64,000 nt of DNA from Tupaia tana (Eukaryota; Chordata; Mammalia; Scandentia; Tupaiidae): positions 22,740,779-22,804,778 of the forward strand of contig JAKSZU010000005.1 of NCBI GenBank assembly GCA_026018925.1, read 5' to 3'. Of this stretch, positions 51,345 to 63,655 are shown piece by piece. The position numbers and the translations under genes were made by a program. The first letter of the stretch is position 1, and every line of letters begins with the position of its first letter. The notes under the pieces are model-generated. The model saw nothing but the letters and a program-made list of their open reading frames with translations, searched no databases and was not told where the DNA came from.

Positions 51345-51588
51345 TGAGATGTTTTTACTATAAGGCACATGCGCTCGCCAGAAAGATAGAGACACAGAGA
51401 CAGAAAGCTCACCCCCCAGGAGAGATGGCCACGCCGCAATCCCTTCTCCTCCATTCTCCTCTCGGGATCTTGGGCACACAAGCACATGCGCCCAGCATGA
51501 GTTTAAGCCACCAGGTCCAGGACTCGAACCATGGTCGACTATATGGGAGTCCAGAGACATAGCCACTACGTTAACTGTTGGTCCCTTC
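51345..51588 (-). mobile_element. family A tRNA-SINE
   Basis: Minus-strand copy in intron 1 just right of the PCNP retrocopy; TTCATTTTC flanks. Confidence 0.9.
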
Positions 51589-51762
51589 ATTTTCTTTTTA
51601 AGATCAAATGGTACACTAATAAATGAGAGTTTGAAATTAGAGATAATTTATGTTTTATATCCAGATTTCAAGACATTAGTAATTTCATAGTTTCATGTGA
51701 TTAGTTTCCAAAGGTTACCAATAATAAATCAGAAATGGTACCTTTTTAAGAATTGCATTTTT

Positions 51763-52031
51763 GGGGGAACCAGCAGTTAGCGTAATGGCTATGTCGCTGG
51801 ACTCCCACGTAGTCGACCATGGTTCGCGTCCCGGACCCGGTGGCTTAAAACTCACGCTGGGTGCGTGTGCGTGCGTGCCCAAGATCCCGAGAGGAGAATG
51901 GATGAGAAGGGATTGCGGCGTGACCATCCCCCCTGGGGGGTGATTTCTCGCTTTCTGTCTCTATGTCTCTCTCTGTCTGGAGAGCGCACGCGCCCTATAG
52001 CGAAAAACCTCTCCAAAAAAAAAAAAAAAAA
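51763..52031 (+). mobile_element. family A tRNA-SINE, near consensus
   Basis: Perfect duplication AAGAATTGCATTTTT (51748-51762, 52032-52046). Confidence 0.95.
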
Positions 52032-52330
52032 AAGAATTGCATTTTTTTAGATACAACTTTTATGGCACATTAAGAGGAAATCAAAAAGTTATTGTCTACT
52101 TAAAACTGCAAGCAGTAACTCCCTCATTACCTAATCTGTCTGGCTCCCAGGAGCAGCCTAATAGAGAAGGAGTGTTGTATTTGGAGGAAAATGTTACTGG
52201 AGTAGTGACAGAAAAGAAATTTAGATAAAACACAGCTTTTTTTCCCTTACGGGCATTTGTTTTGTTTCTAGTTATTATAAACTAGGTATCACATTGCTAT
52301 TGATGGATATTAGAAATTTAGCTCTTTTTT

Positions 52331-52576
52331 GGGACCAGCAGTTAGCATAATGGCTATGTCGCTGGACTCCCACGTGGTCGACCACGGTTCGAGTCTCGGA
52401 CCCGGTGGCTTAAACTCACACCGGGCGCGTGTGCATGCGTGCCCAAGATCCCGAGAGGAGAATGGAGGAGAAGGGATTGCGGCGTGGCCATTCCCCCTGG
52501 GGGGTGATTTCTCGCTTTCTGTCTCTATGTCTCTCTCTGCCTGTCTGGCAAGCGCACGCGCCCTATAGTAAAAACC

Positions 52577-52610
<34 letters not shown>
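52331..52610 (+). mobile_element. family A tRNA-SINE, near consensus, long A-tail
   Basis: Perfect 19-bp duplication AGAAATTTAGCTCTTTTTT (52312-52330, 52611-52629) and an uninterrupted tail of about 30 A, the marks of a recent insertion. Confidence 0.96.
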
Positions 52611-52613
<3 letters not shown>

Positions 52614-52630
52614 AATTTAGCTCTTTTTTA

Positions 52631-54584
52631 AAAAATTAATAAAATTTTTTATGTAAACTGAATATTTTAAATAGCCCACTTCACCTTAGTAGGTCTTGCC
52701 TACCTTCATTAGTCTTCAAAGAATGACCATTAGCTACCAAAGTAAGTCAGTATTTTGAATCTGCTTCTCTTGGTTTGGTTTATTAGCTAGTTTATTAGCT
52801 AGTTCCTGTAAGCATTTCCACCAGAACTTGAGGCAAATCATAAAAGAAGCTGTTTCTTTAAAATACAAACCACCACCAAAAATGTCCATGTACAAATACA
52901 TTGTTTAATCATTTGGCTATTTTTTTTTAAAGGTATAAACAACAAAAAGAAAACATTGTATGAAGATGAACAAGATGTACTTTCTGTAACTTTGTATAAG
53001 TATTTTAAGTTACTAACTTGCGATATCCAATTTGAACTTAATTTACTACAGGATTTATTAGTACATTTATATGACTTATTTTACATATACATGTATTGAC
53101 CAGTGGCTTCTCAAAAGCACACTTTAGGTACTGAAAATGGAAAGAAAATGCATCTTCAAACATTTTATGGAATCTGTCACCACATATACTTGTTAGATTT
53201 GTGTACTGAACTTGTATATTGTGGAGCTTTTGTTTTTGTAGTTTTCTATTGTATATAAATTTTCTTTTTAATGTGACAGGTACATGCATCTCTGAAAGCA
53301 CCCAGGAGCCTACGGAAATGGAAGACATGAAAAAGGGGATCCCAGCATGATGAGACCCTGCCAATGGTATTTTGTACATGCACTCACTCTCTCTCTCCCT
53401 CCCCCTCAGGTGCCTGCACACATGCTCTGTTATCATGAAGAGTTTTAAAACTCTATAAGCACCTTTAAGACAGTGGAATCGGTTACTGTTTATTCCTCTT
53501 CAACTGTGTTAGACCTAACTGGAAAGGGCTTGATAAACCAAGAATAACGACCATGATGTAGATCTTACCTACCTTATTTCCTTAAGTAATTAAAACAAAG
53601 TGTTAAGGTCCTTACAAAGAAATAATTAATGAATATATATGGAAAAAACGGTTATCATAAAGTATTATCACTACTCAAGCTAACAATTTGTGTCAATATC
53701 ATGTCGTAGCACTTCAAATAGCTACTGAGAAAAAACTAAGTGTATACTGGCAAGTAGTTTGCATGGGGGACAGAGGCTGATTTTATTATTATTTATTTAA
53801 TTAAATAGAAAGTTTCTTTTAAAAAGATGTCTACATGAAGTTTTTTAATTTATGGATTTTTTAAAAAATCATAAGTATTCCTAGTTGTGCTGCAACCATA
53901 AGTTTTAAATTATCATTTCTCTACACAGCACAATTATCTATCAAGCTGTACACGTGGAAAACAATCATTTTCATTTGGATTTTAACCTTCTTCTGTCTAT
54001 CCCCACTTTACTGCTATTCTTCTTCATAGGTTAATTCTCTATAAAAATATTGTCTACTGTACTTCTATTAGCCTATATATTAATTGTTCCCCAAACTATA
54101 GGTCCAACCATGCTATACTGGCCCCACTTGGATGTCTTTAAGCTATTTAAACAACTGAAAATAAAACTGATTTCCCCTCACACTCCTCACAAATATGTTC
54201 CTAATTCCACATTTCAGAGACAAGTTAATCTTACTCTATCCTCATCAAGTTATCCACACTGGAAATACAGAAATAATCCTATGACTTAATTCCCAGCATT
54301 TAATCACCAATTCCTACCAATTCAATCATCTAAATGCCCCTTCCACCACTATTAAAGCAATTCCTTAACTGTAATAAAAGCATCTATCCATATGTCTATC
54401 TCTCCCACCAAAGACTATAACATATCCTAGGACAAAGACTTTCTCTTACTTATGTCTGAATACCTCCTAATGGCTAATATAGTGTCTGACACAATAATGT
54501 TTGTTGAACTACAATGAACTGGCACAAAGAAATAATTTCCCATGGGGGAATAAAACCAAAGGTGCCCAAAATTTACCAGTGTTC
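52631..54584. other. intron 1 sequence, mostly unassigned
   Basis: AT-rich. It includes a short tandem repeat of AGTTTATTAGCT at 52778-52804, a possible SINE fragment at 53280-53425 and an L2 tail at 54405-54510. PCNP 3' UTR sequence may reach into the start. No exon found. Confidence 0.4.
54405..54510 (+). mobile_element. L2 3' end remnant
   Basis: AGGACAAAGACTTTCTCTTA followed by TATAGTGTCTGACACAATAA and TGTTTGTTGAAC matches the L2 tail order. Intron 1. Confidence 0.5.
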
Positions 54585-54804
54585 TCTTTATTTTATTTTT
54601 AAATTATTTTTATCTATTTATGCATTATTTATTTATTCATTTCTAAGTTTGCTATAGGGCATATGTGTTCATTGGAGAGAGACAGAGAGAAGGTGAGGAG
54701 AGAGAGCAAGAAAGTGAAAAAGCAAGCCACCAGGTCTGAGACTTGAACTATGGTCAGCCATGTGGGAGTTCAGCACCTCAACCACCATGCCATCTGCTGG
54801 CCCC
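54585..54804 (-). mobile_element. family B tRNA-SINE
   Basis: Minus-strand copy with TTTATTTATT-type tail at the left, ending CATCTGCTGGCCCC. Confidence 0.85.
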
Positions 54805-55175
54805 ACTTGGGGTCACAGTGATTTCTTTATTGAAATAGGTCAAGAATTTATTAAATTACATTCTTTATTCCATTATACGATTCTTCATTAGCTCTGCCTT
54901 TTCTCTACACAGTGGATAGACAGTAGATATTCATTCACTGCATCATGAATAAATAAGGAACAAACTAAAAATAAGTGGACAAGCTACTAGAACACAGTTA
55001 TAGTTCAACCTTATTTATTTGTAATACATGTCTAACTTTCAGTACTCTATGTCCACTCCTTCACCTAATTAGGACAAAATCAGTCTTCCTTTAGAACTGT
55101 ATAGTGCTACATAGTTCTTTCTGGGTGGGTCTCTTATCAAGATAAGATATTTGGGTTGAAAACATTCTTTCAGAG

Positions 55176-55453
55176 GGAACCAGCAGTTAGTGTAATGGCT
55201 ATGTTGCTGGACTCCCACGTAGTCGACCGCGGTTCGCGTCTCGGACCCGGTGGCTTACAACTCACGCCGGGCGTGTGTGCGTGCGTGCCCAAGATCCCGA
55301 GAGGAGAATGGAGGAAAAGGGATTGCGGCGTGACCATCCCCCCTGGGGGGTGATTTCTCGCTTTCTGTCTCTATGTCTCTCTCTGTCTGTCTGGCGAGCG
55401 CACGCGCCCTATAGCAAAAAACCTCTCCCAAAAAAAAAAAAAAAAAAAAAAAA
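55176..55453 (+). mobile_element. family A tRNA-SINE, near consensus
   Basis: Perfect duplication ATTCTTTCAGAG (55164-55175, 55454-55465). Confidence 0.95.
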
Positions 55454-55675
55454 ATTCTTTCAGAGACTCTAAGCCAATTTTAAGACTTCTTCTAGCTTTA
55501 CATTCAAAATGATTTGAAATTCCCTTAGTTAGCTTTTCAAGTTTGGATAGCATCAGAATATAAGATTCTACGTCTAGCTCTTAATCAGAATCATCTCCAA
55601 AACTTTGCAAAAGGACAAATCACACACCCAACCTCAAATCCACTTGGTTATATGAGGGAATGAAGAATGAGAATG

Positions 55676-55700
55676 TATATATATATATATGTGTGTGTAT

Positions 55701-55731
<31 letters not shown>

Positions 55732-55742
55732 CGCGCGCGCGC
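55676..55742. repeat. TA/GT/GC alternating microsatellite
   Basis: A run of TA, then GT, then about nine GC units, nearly pure alternating purine-pyrimidine for ~65 bp. Confidence 0.92.
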
Positions 55743-55756
55743 ATACTTTTTTGGGG

Positions 55757-56006
55757 GTAAGAGATTTTTCCTATAGGGTGCATGTGCTCACCAGAAAGAG
55801 AGAGAGAGAGAGACAGAAAGCAAGAAATCACCCCTCAGCAGGGATAGCAACGCCACAATCCCTTCTCCTCCAATCTCCTCTCTGGATCTTGGGTACGCGC
55901 ACACACACGCACCCAACATGAGTTTAAGTCAACGGGTCCAGGATTCAAACCGCGGTCAACTCTATGGGAGTCCAGTGACATAGCCATTATGCCAACTGCT
56001 GGTCCC
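55757..56006 (-). mobile_element. family A tRNA-SINE
   Basis: Minus-strand copy; AGAATGTATAT occurs on both sides of SINE plus microsatellite. Confidence 0.9.
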
Positions 56007-56144
56007 AAGAATGTATATTTTTAAGCTCAACTGCTCATTCTTATGCAACTGATATCCTTTCTCATTTCAATTCCAAAATAATCCCTCTATTCTTAACTCA
56101 CATGTTGCTAGGTTCTTCCTCTACCTTTAGGCTCTTTTCCCACT

Positions 56145-56364
56145 TTTTTTTTTTTTTTAATATTTTTGTTATAAGGCATATGTGCTCCCTCTCCGGGTGG
56201 GATAGCTATGCTCTAATTCCTTCTCCTTCATTCTCCTCTCAGGATTTTGGGCATGCACGCACACACACCCAGTGTGAGTGTCTAGCTGCTATGTCCAGGA
56301 TTCAAATCTGCGGTCAGCAATGTGGGAGTCCAGCGCCTTAACCACTATACCGCCTGCTGGCTCC
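56145..56364 (-). mobile_element. old tRNA-SINE
   Basis: Diverged minus-strand copy with a shortened body, ending CCGCCTGCTGGCTCC. Confidence 0.75.
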
Positions 56365-56884
56365 TCCCAAACACTTTATGGGACCAGTTTGTTTAGATCT
56401 CTTACTCTTTAAGGGAGCTTATTAAAACTGTGACTCTTTAAAATATATAACTGTATTATAAGCATACACACACCCAAACACATGAACATCTATGAAGACC
56501 ATGTGTATAAATATACAATCTCAGGAAAGAGTTTACTAATTCACTCAACAAAAACAAGGCCAACCTGTCTGGGTCTTATTTCCTACCTATAAACAAAGAC
56601 AATAATCTCTCCCTCTGCGGGCTACATAAGGTTAAACAATAAATGTCAGGTTCTTTACCCCATCTGCGTAATAAGTATAAGCAATAAAGCCCCCAAATGT
56701 TTGCAAAAACTACTATAGTGAGTAATCTGGTAAGGTAGGCTGAGTCCTGACAGTCCTCTGTGCTAAGCTATACTGCACAGGAGTCCAAACAGAGAAAGGG
56801 AGGAGGGTGCACAGAGTTTAGAAAGTAAATTCAATATTCTAATGTGCTCTACAGCTGGAAAAAAACGCTGCTTTCTTTTACTTT

Positions 56885-57090
56885 TTTTTTTTTTTTTTAA
56901 TTGCCAAAGGATGCATGCACTGACCAGAGATACAGCAAGAGGGAGAAACTATCCTTGAATGGGGCCTGATCCCACCTCAATTCCTTTTCCTCCATGTATC
57001 CATCCTGTCAGGATTTGGGGTACACACACTTTTTTCAAGCCACCAAATTTGCCTCTGGCTTCCTTAACCAGTAGGCTATGGGGCTGGCCC
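56885..57090 (-). mobile_element. family D-like tRNA-SINE
   Basis: Diverged minus-strand copy ending TATGGGGCTGGCCC. Confidence 0.65.
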
Positions 57091-57199
57091 AAAACTAACT
57101 GATTTGCTAACATAAATGTTGAAAGCAAGGATCAACAAAATTTTCTTCATTAATGGGAATACAGAAAAAATACAGAATTCCCAATGGAAGAGATATAAC

Positions 57200-57640
57200 T
57201 TTTTTAAAAATTTGCCATAGGATCCATGTGCTCACCAGAGAGAGAATGAAAGAGAGAGAGAAGGAGGGACCAACAGTTAGCATAATGGCTATGTCGCTGG
57301 ACTCCCACGTAGTCAATCACAGTTCGAGTCCTGGACCTGGTGGCTTAAACTCAAGCCGGGTGCATGTGCGTGCATGCCCAAGATTCCAAGAGGAGAATGG
57401 AGGAGAAGGGCTATCCCCCTCCTCCGGCGAGGGGGGTGATTTCTCGCTTTTTATCTCTCTGTCTCTCTATCCCACGAGCACACGCGCCCTATAGCAAAAA
57501 CCTCTCCAAAAAACAGAGAGAGAGAGAACAAAGTGAAAAATTACCCCCTGGGGGGATGGCCACATTACAATCCCCTCTCCTCCATTCTTGAATTGCCAAG
57601 ATCCAGCTACCTTAATCTCCATAACACCTGCTAGCTTGAG
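57200..57640 (-). mobile_element. old tRNA-SINE split by a plus-strand family A SINE
   Basis: The outer minus-strand copy (57200-57265 and 57514-57640) is interrupted by a full plus-strand family A copy at about 57267-57513. AGAGAGAGAGA-type sequence lies at both joints. Confidence 0.8.
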
Positions 57641-57974
57641 ATATAGGATTTTCATCTCACTAGGACAGCTATAATATTCTTATTTTTAAAAAGTGAAGAT
57701 ATAGAATCCATGCTACAGCTAAAAGAATACAAATAGAGGTTTTTAGACACCATAGTCTAACAGATACAGTTTTTAAAGTCATTCCAGTCTTAATCTGGAG
57801 AAAATGCTGAGCTGTGTAAGAGTAAGCAGGTGAAATGCTAGAAGCAATGTAAGAGTAACTGGGAGAGATATTAAGGTCTGAAATAAGCTGGGCTGAGGAA
57901 GCCCAGCTTGAGATAACAAAAAAAAAAAAAAAAAAATGATATGAGAAAGAAGATGGGCAAACAGAAATATCTCT

Positions 57975-58139
57975 TTTTAAAATTTTATTCATTGGCATTA
58001 TTTTATTTTTTGAAGTTGACCAGAATGAGACAGAGAGAGAAGGAAAATGAGAAAGCAAGGTGCCAGATCCGAGACTCAAACCACAGTCAGTAATGTAGGA
58101 ATCCTGCCGCCCTAACCACGATGCCACCTGCTGGCCCCA
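57975..58139 (-). mobile_element. family B tRNA-SINE
   Basis: Minus-strand short-family copy ending CCACCTGCTGGCCCC. Confidence 0.85.
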
Positions 58140-58908
58140 GAAGTTTCTTATTTTAAGCTTGTCAGACTGAATGTCATTCACTAAGATAATGTATAGAGAA
58201 GAAAAATTCAGTTTGAGAGGAGAAAAAAGTTATGTCTTGAATATAAATTGAGGATTATTCATTACCTTAGTAAAAGCAAAATTATATTCAAATCAAGGAA
58301 AAATACAATAGTAGAGATTCATTATATGTAATTGCCACAACAGAGAAATCTCTAGATGGAAGTGACTGATAAGATTAGTCTGAAACTGTTCCAAAATATT
58401 CATTCCTAAAGTTCTGAAGAAAAATAGAATTTCTGAGAAAATACTTATTATTCTGATCTTTGTCATAAATTTCACCCCCACAAACATATACAAAAAAGGG
58501 AAATCGGATCTTTTCCTTTGCTAAAATCATCAACACACAAATTTCAAAGCACAAATTTAGTTAATTTCTAAAGACCAACTGCTTCTTTAATATTTCTCTT
58601 TTTCACCAAGAAACCAAAATTACCTTACAGATGTTGCTACATATTTTCTCTAGTCTTTTCTTGGAAATGTTTTAAGGCAGATGTTTAAGTAGCAGCTACA
58701 ACTCCTTTACTACCATTAAGGCATTACAGAAATATCATTAGGATCTTTGAATTATAGGTATTACCATAGGCAAAAAGTAATGGGAGGGATCAACAGGCTT
58801 TGGGATAAAAAGAACGAACAAGTAAGTAAATGGGCAAAGAGAAAAGCCCCTGGAGGATGTGATCACTTTGGTGAGGAATGGTAAATGCCAACACATCTTT
58901 TTGTTTGT
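58140..58908. other. intron 1 sequence without recognised repeats
   Basis: AT-rich intronic DNA with no exon or named repeat seen. Confidence 0.45.
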
Positions 58909-58909
58909 T

Positions 58910-59098
58910 TTAAAGAATTGTTTTATTTAACTTTATTTTATTTATTTGTTTAATTTTAATTTGACCAGAGAGAGACAGAGTAAGAGAGAGAGAGAGAGAG
59001 AAGGAAAGTGAGAAACCAAGAAGCCAGGTCGGGGACTTGAACCATGGTTGACCATGTGGGAGTCCAGCGCCCTCAACTACCACACCACCTGCTGGCCT
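58910..59098 (-). mobile_element. family B tRNA-SINE
   Basis: Minus-strand copy with a long TTTATTTATT tail. Confidence 0.85.
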
Positions 59099-59119
59099 CC
59101 CAACACATATCTTTTAAGG

Positions 59120-59371
59120 ACTTTTTTTCTGAGAGAGATATTTTTGCTATAGGGCTGGTGTGTTCACAAGAGAGACAGACAGAAAACAAGAAAGCACCTC
59201 TCAGTGGGGATGGCCACACCACACCCCCTTTTCCTCCATTCTCATCTTGCGATCTGGGGCACGCACACACAGGTGCCTAGTATGAGTTTCAAGTCACCAG
59301 GTCCAGGACTGAAACGGAGGTCAACTACATGGGAGTCCAGCATCTTAACCACTACATCACCTGCTGGCCCC
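59120..59371 (-). mobile_element. family A tRNA-SINE
   Basis: Diverged minus-strand copy, ending TCACCTGCTGGCCCC. Confidence 0.85.
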
Positions 59372-59999
59372 TAAGGTTTATTTATTAATAGTTGAACTGT
59401 TGCCAACTCCCGGCCTATGCTACAAGGTACTTCAATCGTCAGTACAGAAAGTGAAAATTTTCAAAAGATTTCAGAGTTGGAAATAGAAAACACAGAGAAT
59501 CACACACATACAGAATCTCAGAAAATTCAGATATCTATTTATCTCCACAAGAGAAAAGGGCCTCTGGGACATGAAGGAACCAATGGCTATCTTCAATCAA
59601 ACTTTGGTGACCAACGGTTGTACTTACTTTAAAACTACATAATAAATGCATGCATTGGCTACTGAAGCAGAAAATGCACTGTCACAGTTTTTCTGGTTTG
59701 TTCTCATTCCCTATATAGTCAGGAACCCTTTTAAGACTCTTAGAATCATATTCCACATTGACATCCTGCCAATAAGGAGCTATCAAAAAGAAAAAGCACA
59801 TCAAGTTGCAATTTGTGAAGTGGAAGGTTAAGTGGAAGACAGAAATTGGTTTTTTTTGTTCATGTATCCTCAGTTCCTAGAACAGCATCTGGCGACATAA
59901 ATGATCAAATGAAACAATCATGGACTTCTTTAGAGGGGAGACTAACCTCAGATCAGTCAGTGGGCATTGTTCAGCTCTACCTCACTTTGCTTTTCTGCA

Positions 60000-60515
60000 A
60001 CACTGAACACAGTCAATGTTCTACCAATGGCTCCCTATCTCAGGAAAAGTAAAAATTGTACAAAGGACTTCAAGAGTCTACTGTAACTGATCCCATCCCC
60101 TAACTTTAATCTTCTACTGTGCTCTCTTTTACTCATTCTGTTCTGACCTTCTTGCTGGTTCTTTGCAACCAGGCATGTCCTACAAGAAGGATTTTTGTCC
60201 CTGCTGTTCCCTCTGTTGGGACCCTCTCTCTCTTACACCATGTGTGAATGGTTAATATCCTCACTAGCTTCAAATCTGTATCTGAGAGTCACCTTTTCTG
60301 TACAGGCTGCCCTAACCCCATCCTGGCCCTCTTTAGAACCCTTTCTTGCTTTACGTGTATCCACAGCATTTATCGTTACCTAACATAGCATATGTCAAAC
60401 TTACTAGTTTTGTTTATTGTTATATCTTTTCCAACTAGAAAATAAGTTTTGTAAGGGCAGGAGTTTTTATCTGAGTTGTTCACTGGTAATTCCCTAGTTC
60501 CTAGAACAGTGAGGA
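60000..60515 (+). mobile_element. L2 LINE remnant
   Basis: It ends in the typical L2 tail: AGAAAATAAGTTTTGTAAGG, GCAGGAGTTTTTATCTGAG, TTCCTAGAACAGTGAG. The CT-rich upstream part fits too. Confidence 0.6.
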
Positions 60516-60584
60516 AACCAGAACAGGCAAGACCGTCCCCTTTCCATCTGTGACTCACCTTTCTCCTTTAATCCACACTACTCT

Positions 60585-60847
60585 TTTTTTTATTTTAAAG
60601 AAAGATTTTTGCTAAAGGACACCTGCATTGGCTGAAGAGAGAGAGAGAGAGATACAGAAAGCAAGAAATCACCCCCCAGGGGGGATAGCCACACCACAGT
60701 CTCTTCTCCTCCATTTTCCTCTCAGCATCTTGGGCACACACACACACATGCGCCCAGCATGAGTATGAAGCCACCAGGTCCGGGACTTGAACTGCAATCA
60801 ATTATGTGGGAGCCCAGCAACCTAACCATTACGCCATCTGCTGGTCC
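60585..60847 (-). mobile_element. family A tRNA-SINE
   Basis: Flanks CACACTACTCTTT and CATACTACTCTTT mark the duplication. Confidence 0.9.
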
Positions 60848-61050
60848 CCATACTACTCTTTCTCAGGCTCCTTCTTCCTCTGTGTGCCCCTTTTTAAGCA
60901 TCCCCAGAGCTCTACCCTTCAGTCTTCTCTATAGAGTCTTGACATACTCTCCTTGCATAAACTCATCCACAATAGAAAATTCCCACGATTACTTGAGCAC
61001 ACACAACTTCCCAACCTGCTTCTCTTGGTCAGACCTATCCCCTAGCACAA

Positions 61051-61472
61051 ATCTCCTCTCAGGATCTTTTTTTTTTTTTTTGGGGGGGGGGGGGAGGTTT
61101 TCACTATAGGGCGCGTGCGCTCACCAGACAGAGAGAGACATAGAGACAGAAAGCGAGAAATCACCCCCCAGGGGGCATGGTCATGCCACAATCCCTTCTC
61201 CTCCATTCTCCTCTCGGGATCTTGGGCACGCACGCACACGCACCCGGCGTGAGTTTTAAGCCACCGGGTCCGGGACGCAAACCGCGGTGGACTACGTGGG
61301 AGTCCAGCGATATAGCCATTACACTAACTGCTGGTTCCCTCCTCTCAGGATCTTGGGCACGCACACACATGCACCTGGCATGAGTTTAAGCCATCAGGTC
61401 CAGGACTCAACCATGGTCAACTACATGGGAATCTAGCAACATAACCATTACGCCCACCGCCTGCTAGCCCCT
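61051..61472 (-). mobile_element. family A tRNA-SINE nested in an older SINE of the same family
   Basis: The inner copy (about 61068-61336, with a G13 tract at 61082-61094) is near consensus. CTCCTCTCAGGATCTT, itself SINE sequence, lies on both sides. The remaining outer copy is 61337-61472. Confidence 0.88.
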
Positions 61473-61499
61473 CAAATCTCTTGATTAGATAATTATTCT

Positions 61500-61690
61500 G
61501 TGAGGCAGGAGAGTGTAGTAATTAAGAGAACAGGCCTGGAATCAGAAAGACCTGGATTCAAGTTCCCAATTCCACCTTTCAGTAGAGCTAACTGTATGAA
61601 TCAGGAAAAGTTATTTTATTTAACCTTTGCAAGCTTCAGTTTTCTCACCTGTCAAATGGAATAACTGATGGTCAATACGACACTTTACTT
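61500..61690 (+). mobile_element. MIR SINE
   Basis: A good MIR match: AGTAATTAAGAGAACAGG head, GACCTGGATTCAAGTTCCCA B-box region, then CAGTTTTCTCACCTGTCAAA core end. An ancient mammal-wide repeat in intron 1. Confidence 0.85.
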
Positions 61691-62469
61691 GGGGAAAAGT
61701 GTTCAACTACTACCCCAAACCTGTTATCTCTTATTTTAAAGACAATTTAAACAGTATCCATTGCTCCTCATTCATGATCTATTCTTAGTTTTCTATATCT
61801 TTGTAACAAATTATGTATATTTGTATACATACAAATATGGTCTTATATTTCTAATGAGAAAAACGGGGAACAAGCCAAAGAACAAGGTAGGCATTACGTT
61901 TAGAATAATTCAATTTGAGGCCTAGTAGGATCAATGTTTAAGGGATATTCTGGTTTGTAACAAACTACAGCAAATGGCCTTTCATTTATAACTTAGAAAA
62001 TGCTTTTCCACTTCATTCTGTAAAATTCCATTCACAGCACAGATTGATTCAACATCAATATATGATGTCAGGCCAAAGTACTGGAGCCTGGCAGGGAAAA
62101 GAAAAAGACTGCATAAAGAAGAACTGTCTCTGCATATTTCTCATTGTTTCTTGGCAGAACTATCTCACTGTGGCAAAATTAGAGCTCAAAGTGATAGGCA
62201 GTAGATACAAGGCTCCAAACTATAGCTTGGAAATGCTCTTTCAGAAATTCAAATTCAGGGACTTGATATAATTATCAATGCTATACAGTTAGTAAGCCAG
62301 TCATGACCAATACAGGATGACACATCTATTCCTGGATTTTAGAACTAGAAAGCCAGTTAATTGGTAGTATTTTAAAATAATCTGATTTTTTTTTTAATCT
62401 TAGAACTATTATTAGATTTCTGAATTAATATTAATACAAATTTAACAATTAGATTAAAACTACAGAAGC

Positions 62470-62645
62470 ACTGGGAAAAGTGTTACATAGTCTTTGGAGT
62501 TAGAGAAACCCTAGTTCTAAATCCTGACTACTCCTCATGAGCTAATTAGGCAGGTTACTTAAACTCCCTAAGCCTATTTCCTCCTCATCTGTAAATGGAG
62601 ATAATACTAACTGACAGGGTTAAGAGATTAGTGATAATACTATAT
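62470..62645 (+). mobile_element. MIR SINE
   Basis: MIR blocks in order: TTTGGAGTTAGAGAAACC, TAAATCCTGACTACTCCTCA, TTACTTAAACTCCCTAAGCC, CCTCATCTGTAAATGGAGAT. Confidence 0.82.
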
Positions 62646-63054
62646 AAATTAAGATATTTGTGAAATTGTAAATACAGTGAAATTGACTGTATAATTGCAT
62701 TTTTGCAGTTGTATAAGTGGCTAGTTTGAAATACAGTGCTCAAGAAATGCTAATTATTATTTTGCAAATACAGCTTTCTGAACAAATCACTTAATGGTCA
62801 TCAACAAATTTTAATCATGCTGATTAATTTACATAGAGCTCAAAAAAGCTAATAAACCTAAAGTAATCTTTTATTTGGAAATACTTACAATTTTTTGGGC
62901 ACCAAATTAATTATGTCCAAGTGAAGGTTATGCATAATGGAAATAAAGAGTTGGCCATGTTCAAATCAATTTTTTTAGAATAAGTTATTTCCCAATAGAT
63001 CGGTAACCTAAAATGATACAGTCCCTATATAGTGATTATCAGATTGCAGTACGA

Positions 63055-63135
63055 GGTCCATGTCTACCCTGCTCTTGTATACCCAGTGTCTGTACAGTGC
63101 CTGGCAATAACGGACACCTAGCAAACATTGTTTAC
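63055..63135 (+). mobile_element. L2 3' end fragment
   Basis: TACCCAGTGTCTGTACAGTG followed by CCTGGCAATAACGGAC is the L2 tail pattern. Short. Confidence 0.45.
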
Positions 63136-63348
63136 TTGCAGTCTCCATGCACCTACTTAAGACTATCCCAGAGTAGTGGTCCAATATGAGAAACTCAAGT
63201 CATAAAGTATCCATGAGAAGTAATGCTAATAGAAAACTAGTCCAAAATCTCCTAGGCTTTAAAAAGACATAAAAAGGCCTGAACTAAGCCACCAGCACAA
63301 GCCCACTGGAAAAAAGATAAGACTCTTACTTAGAAAATTGAGAAAGGA

Positions 63349-63468
63349 GGCCGGCAGGTTAAGGTACTGGACTCCCACAAGGCTGTCTATGGTTGCAGTC
63401 CTGGATGTGGCAGTTTGCTTTCTCACTTTCCCTTTCTCTCTTTGGTCAAATTAAATAACAACAACAAT
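63349..63468 (+). mobile_element. family B tRNA-SINE, short
   Basis: Head GGAGGCCGGCAGGTTAAGG, lacking part of the box A region; the tail is an AAC repeat. Confidence 0.8.
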
Positions 63469-63655
63469 GGGGACCAGCAGGTGGCATGATGGTTAAGGCA
63501 CTGGACACTCCCACATGGCCGACCACAGTTCTAGTCCTGGACCTGGTGGCTTGCTCTCTCACTTTCCCTCTCTCTTTCTCTCTCTGGTCTAATTAAAATA
63601 AATGAATAGATGAATAAAAATTAAATAATTCTTTAAAAATAATAATAACAACAAT
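63469..63655 (+). mobile_element. family B tRNA-SINE
   Basis: Full-length short-family copy directly after the previous one. Confidence 0.88.

Larger units (their letters stand above)
61691..63348. other. intron 1 sequence with MIR and L2 remnants
   Basis: Apart from the MIR at 62470-62645 and the L2 tail near 63055, I see no exon or named repeat. Confidence 0.4.
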
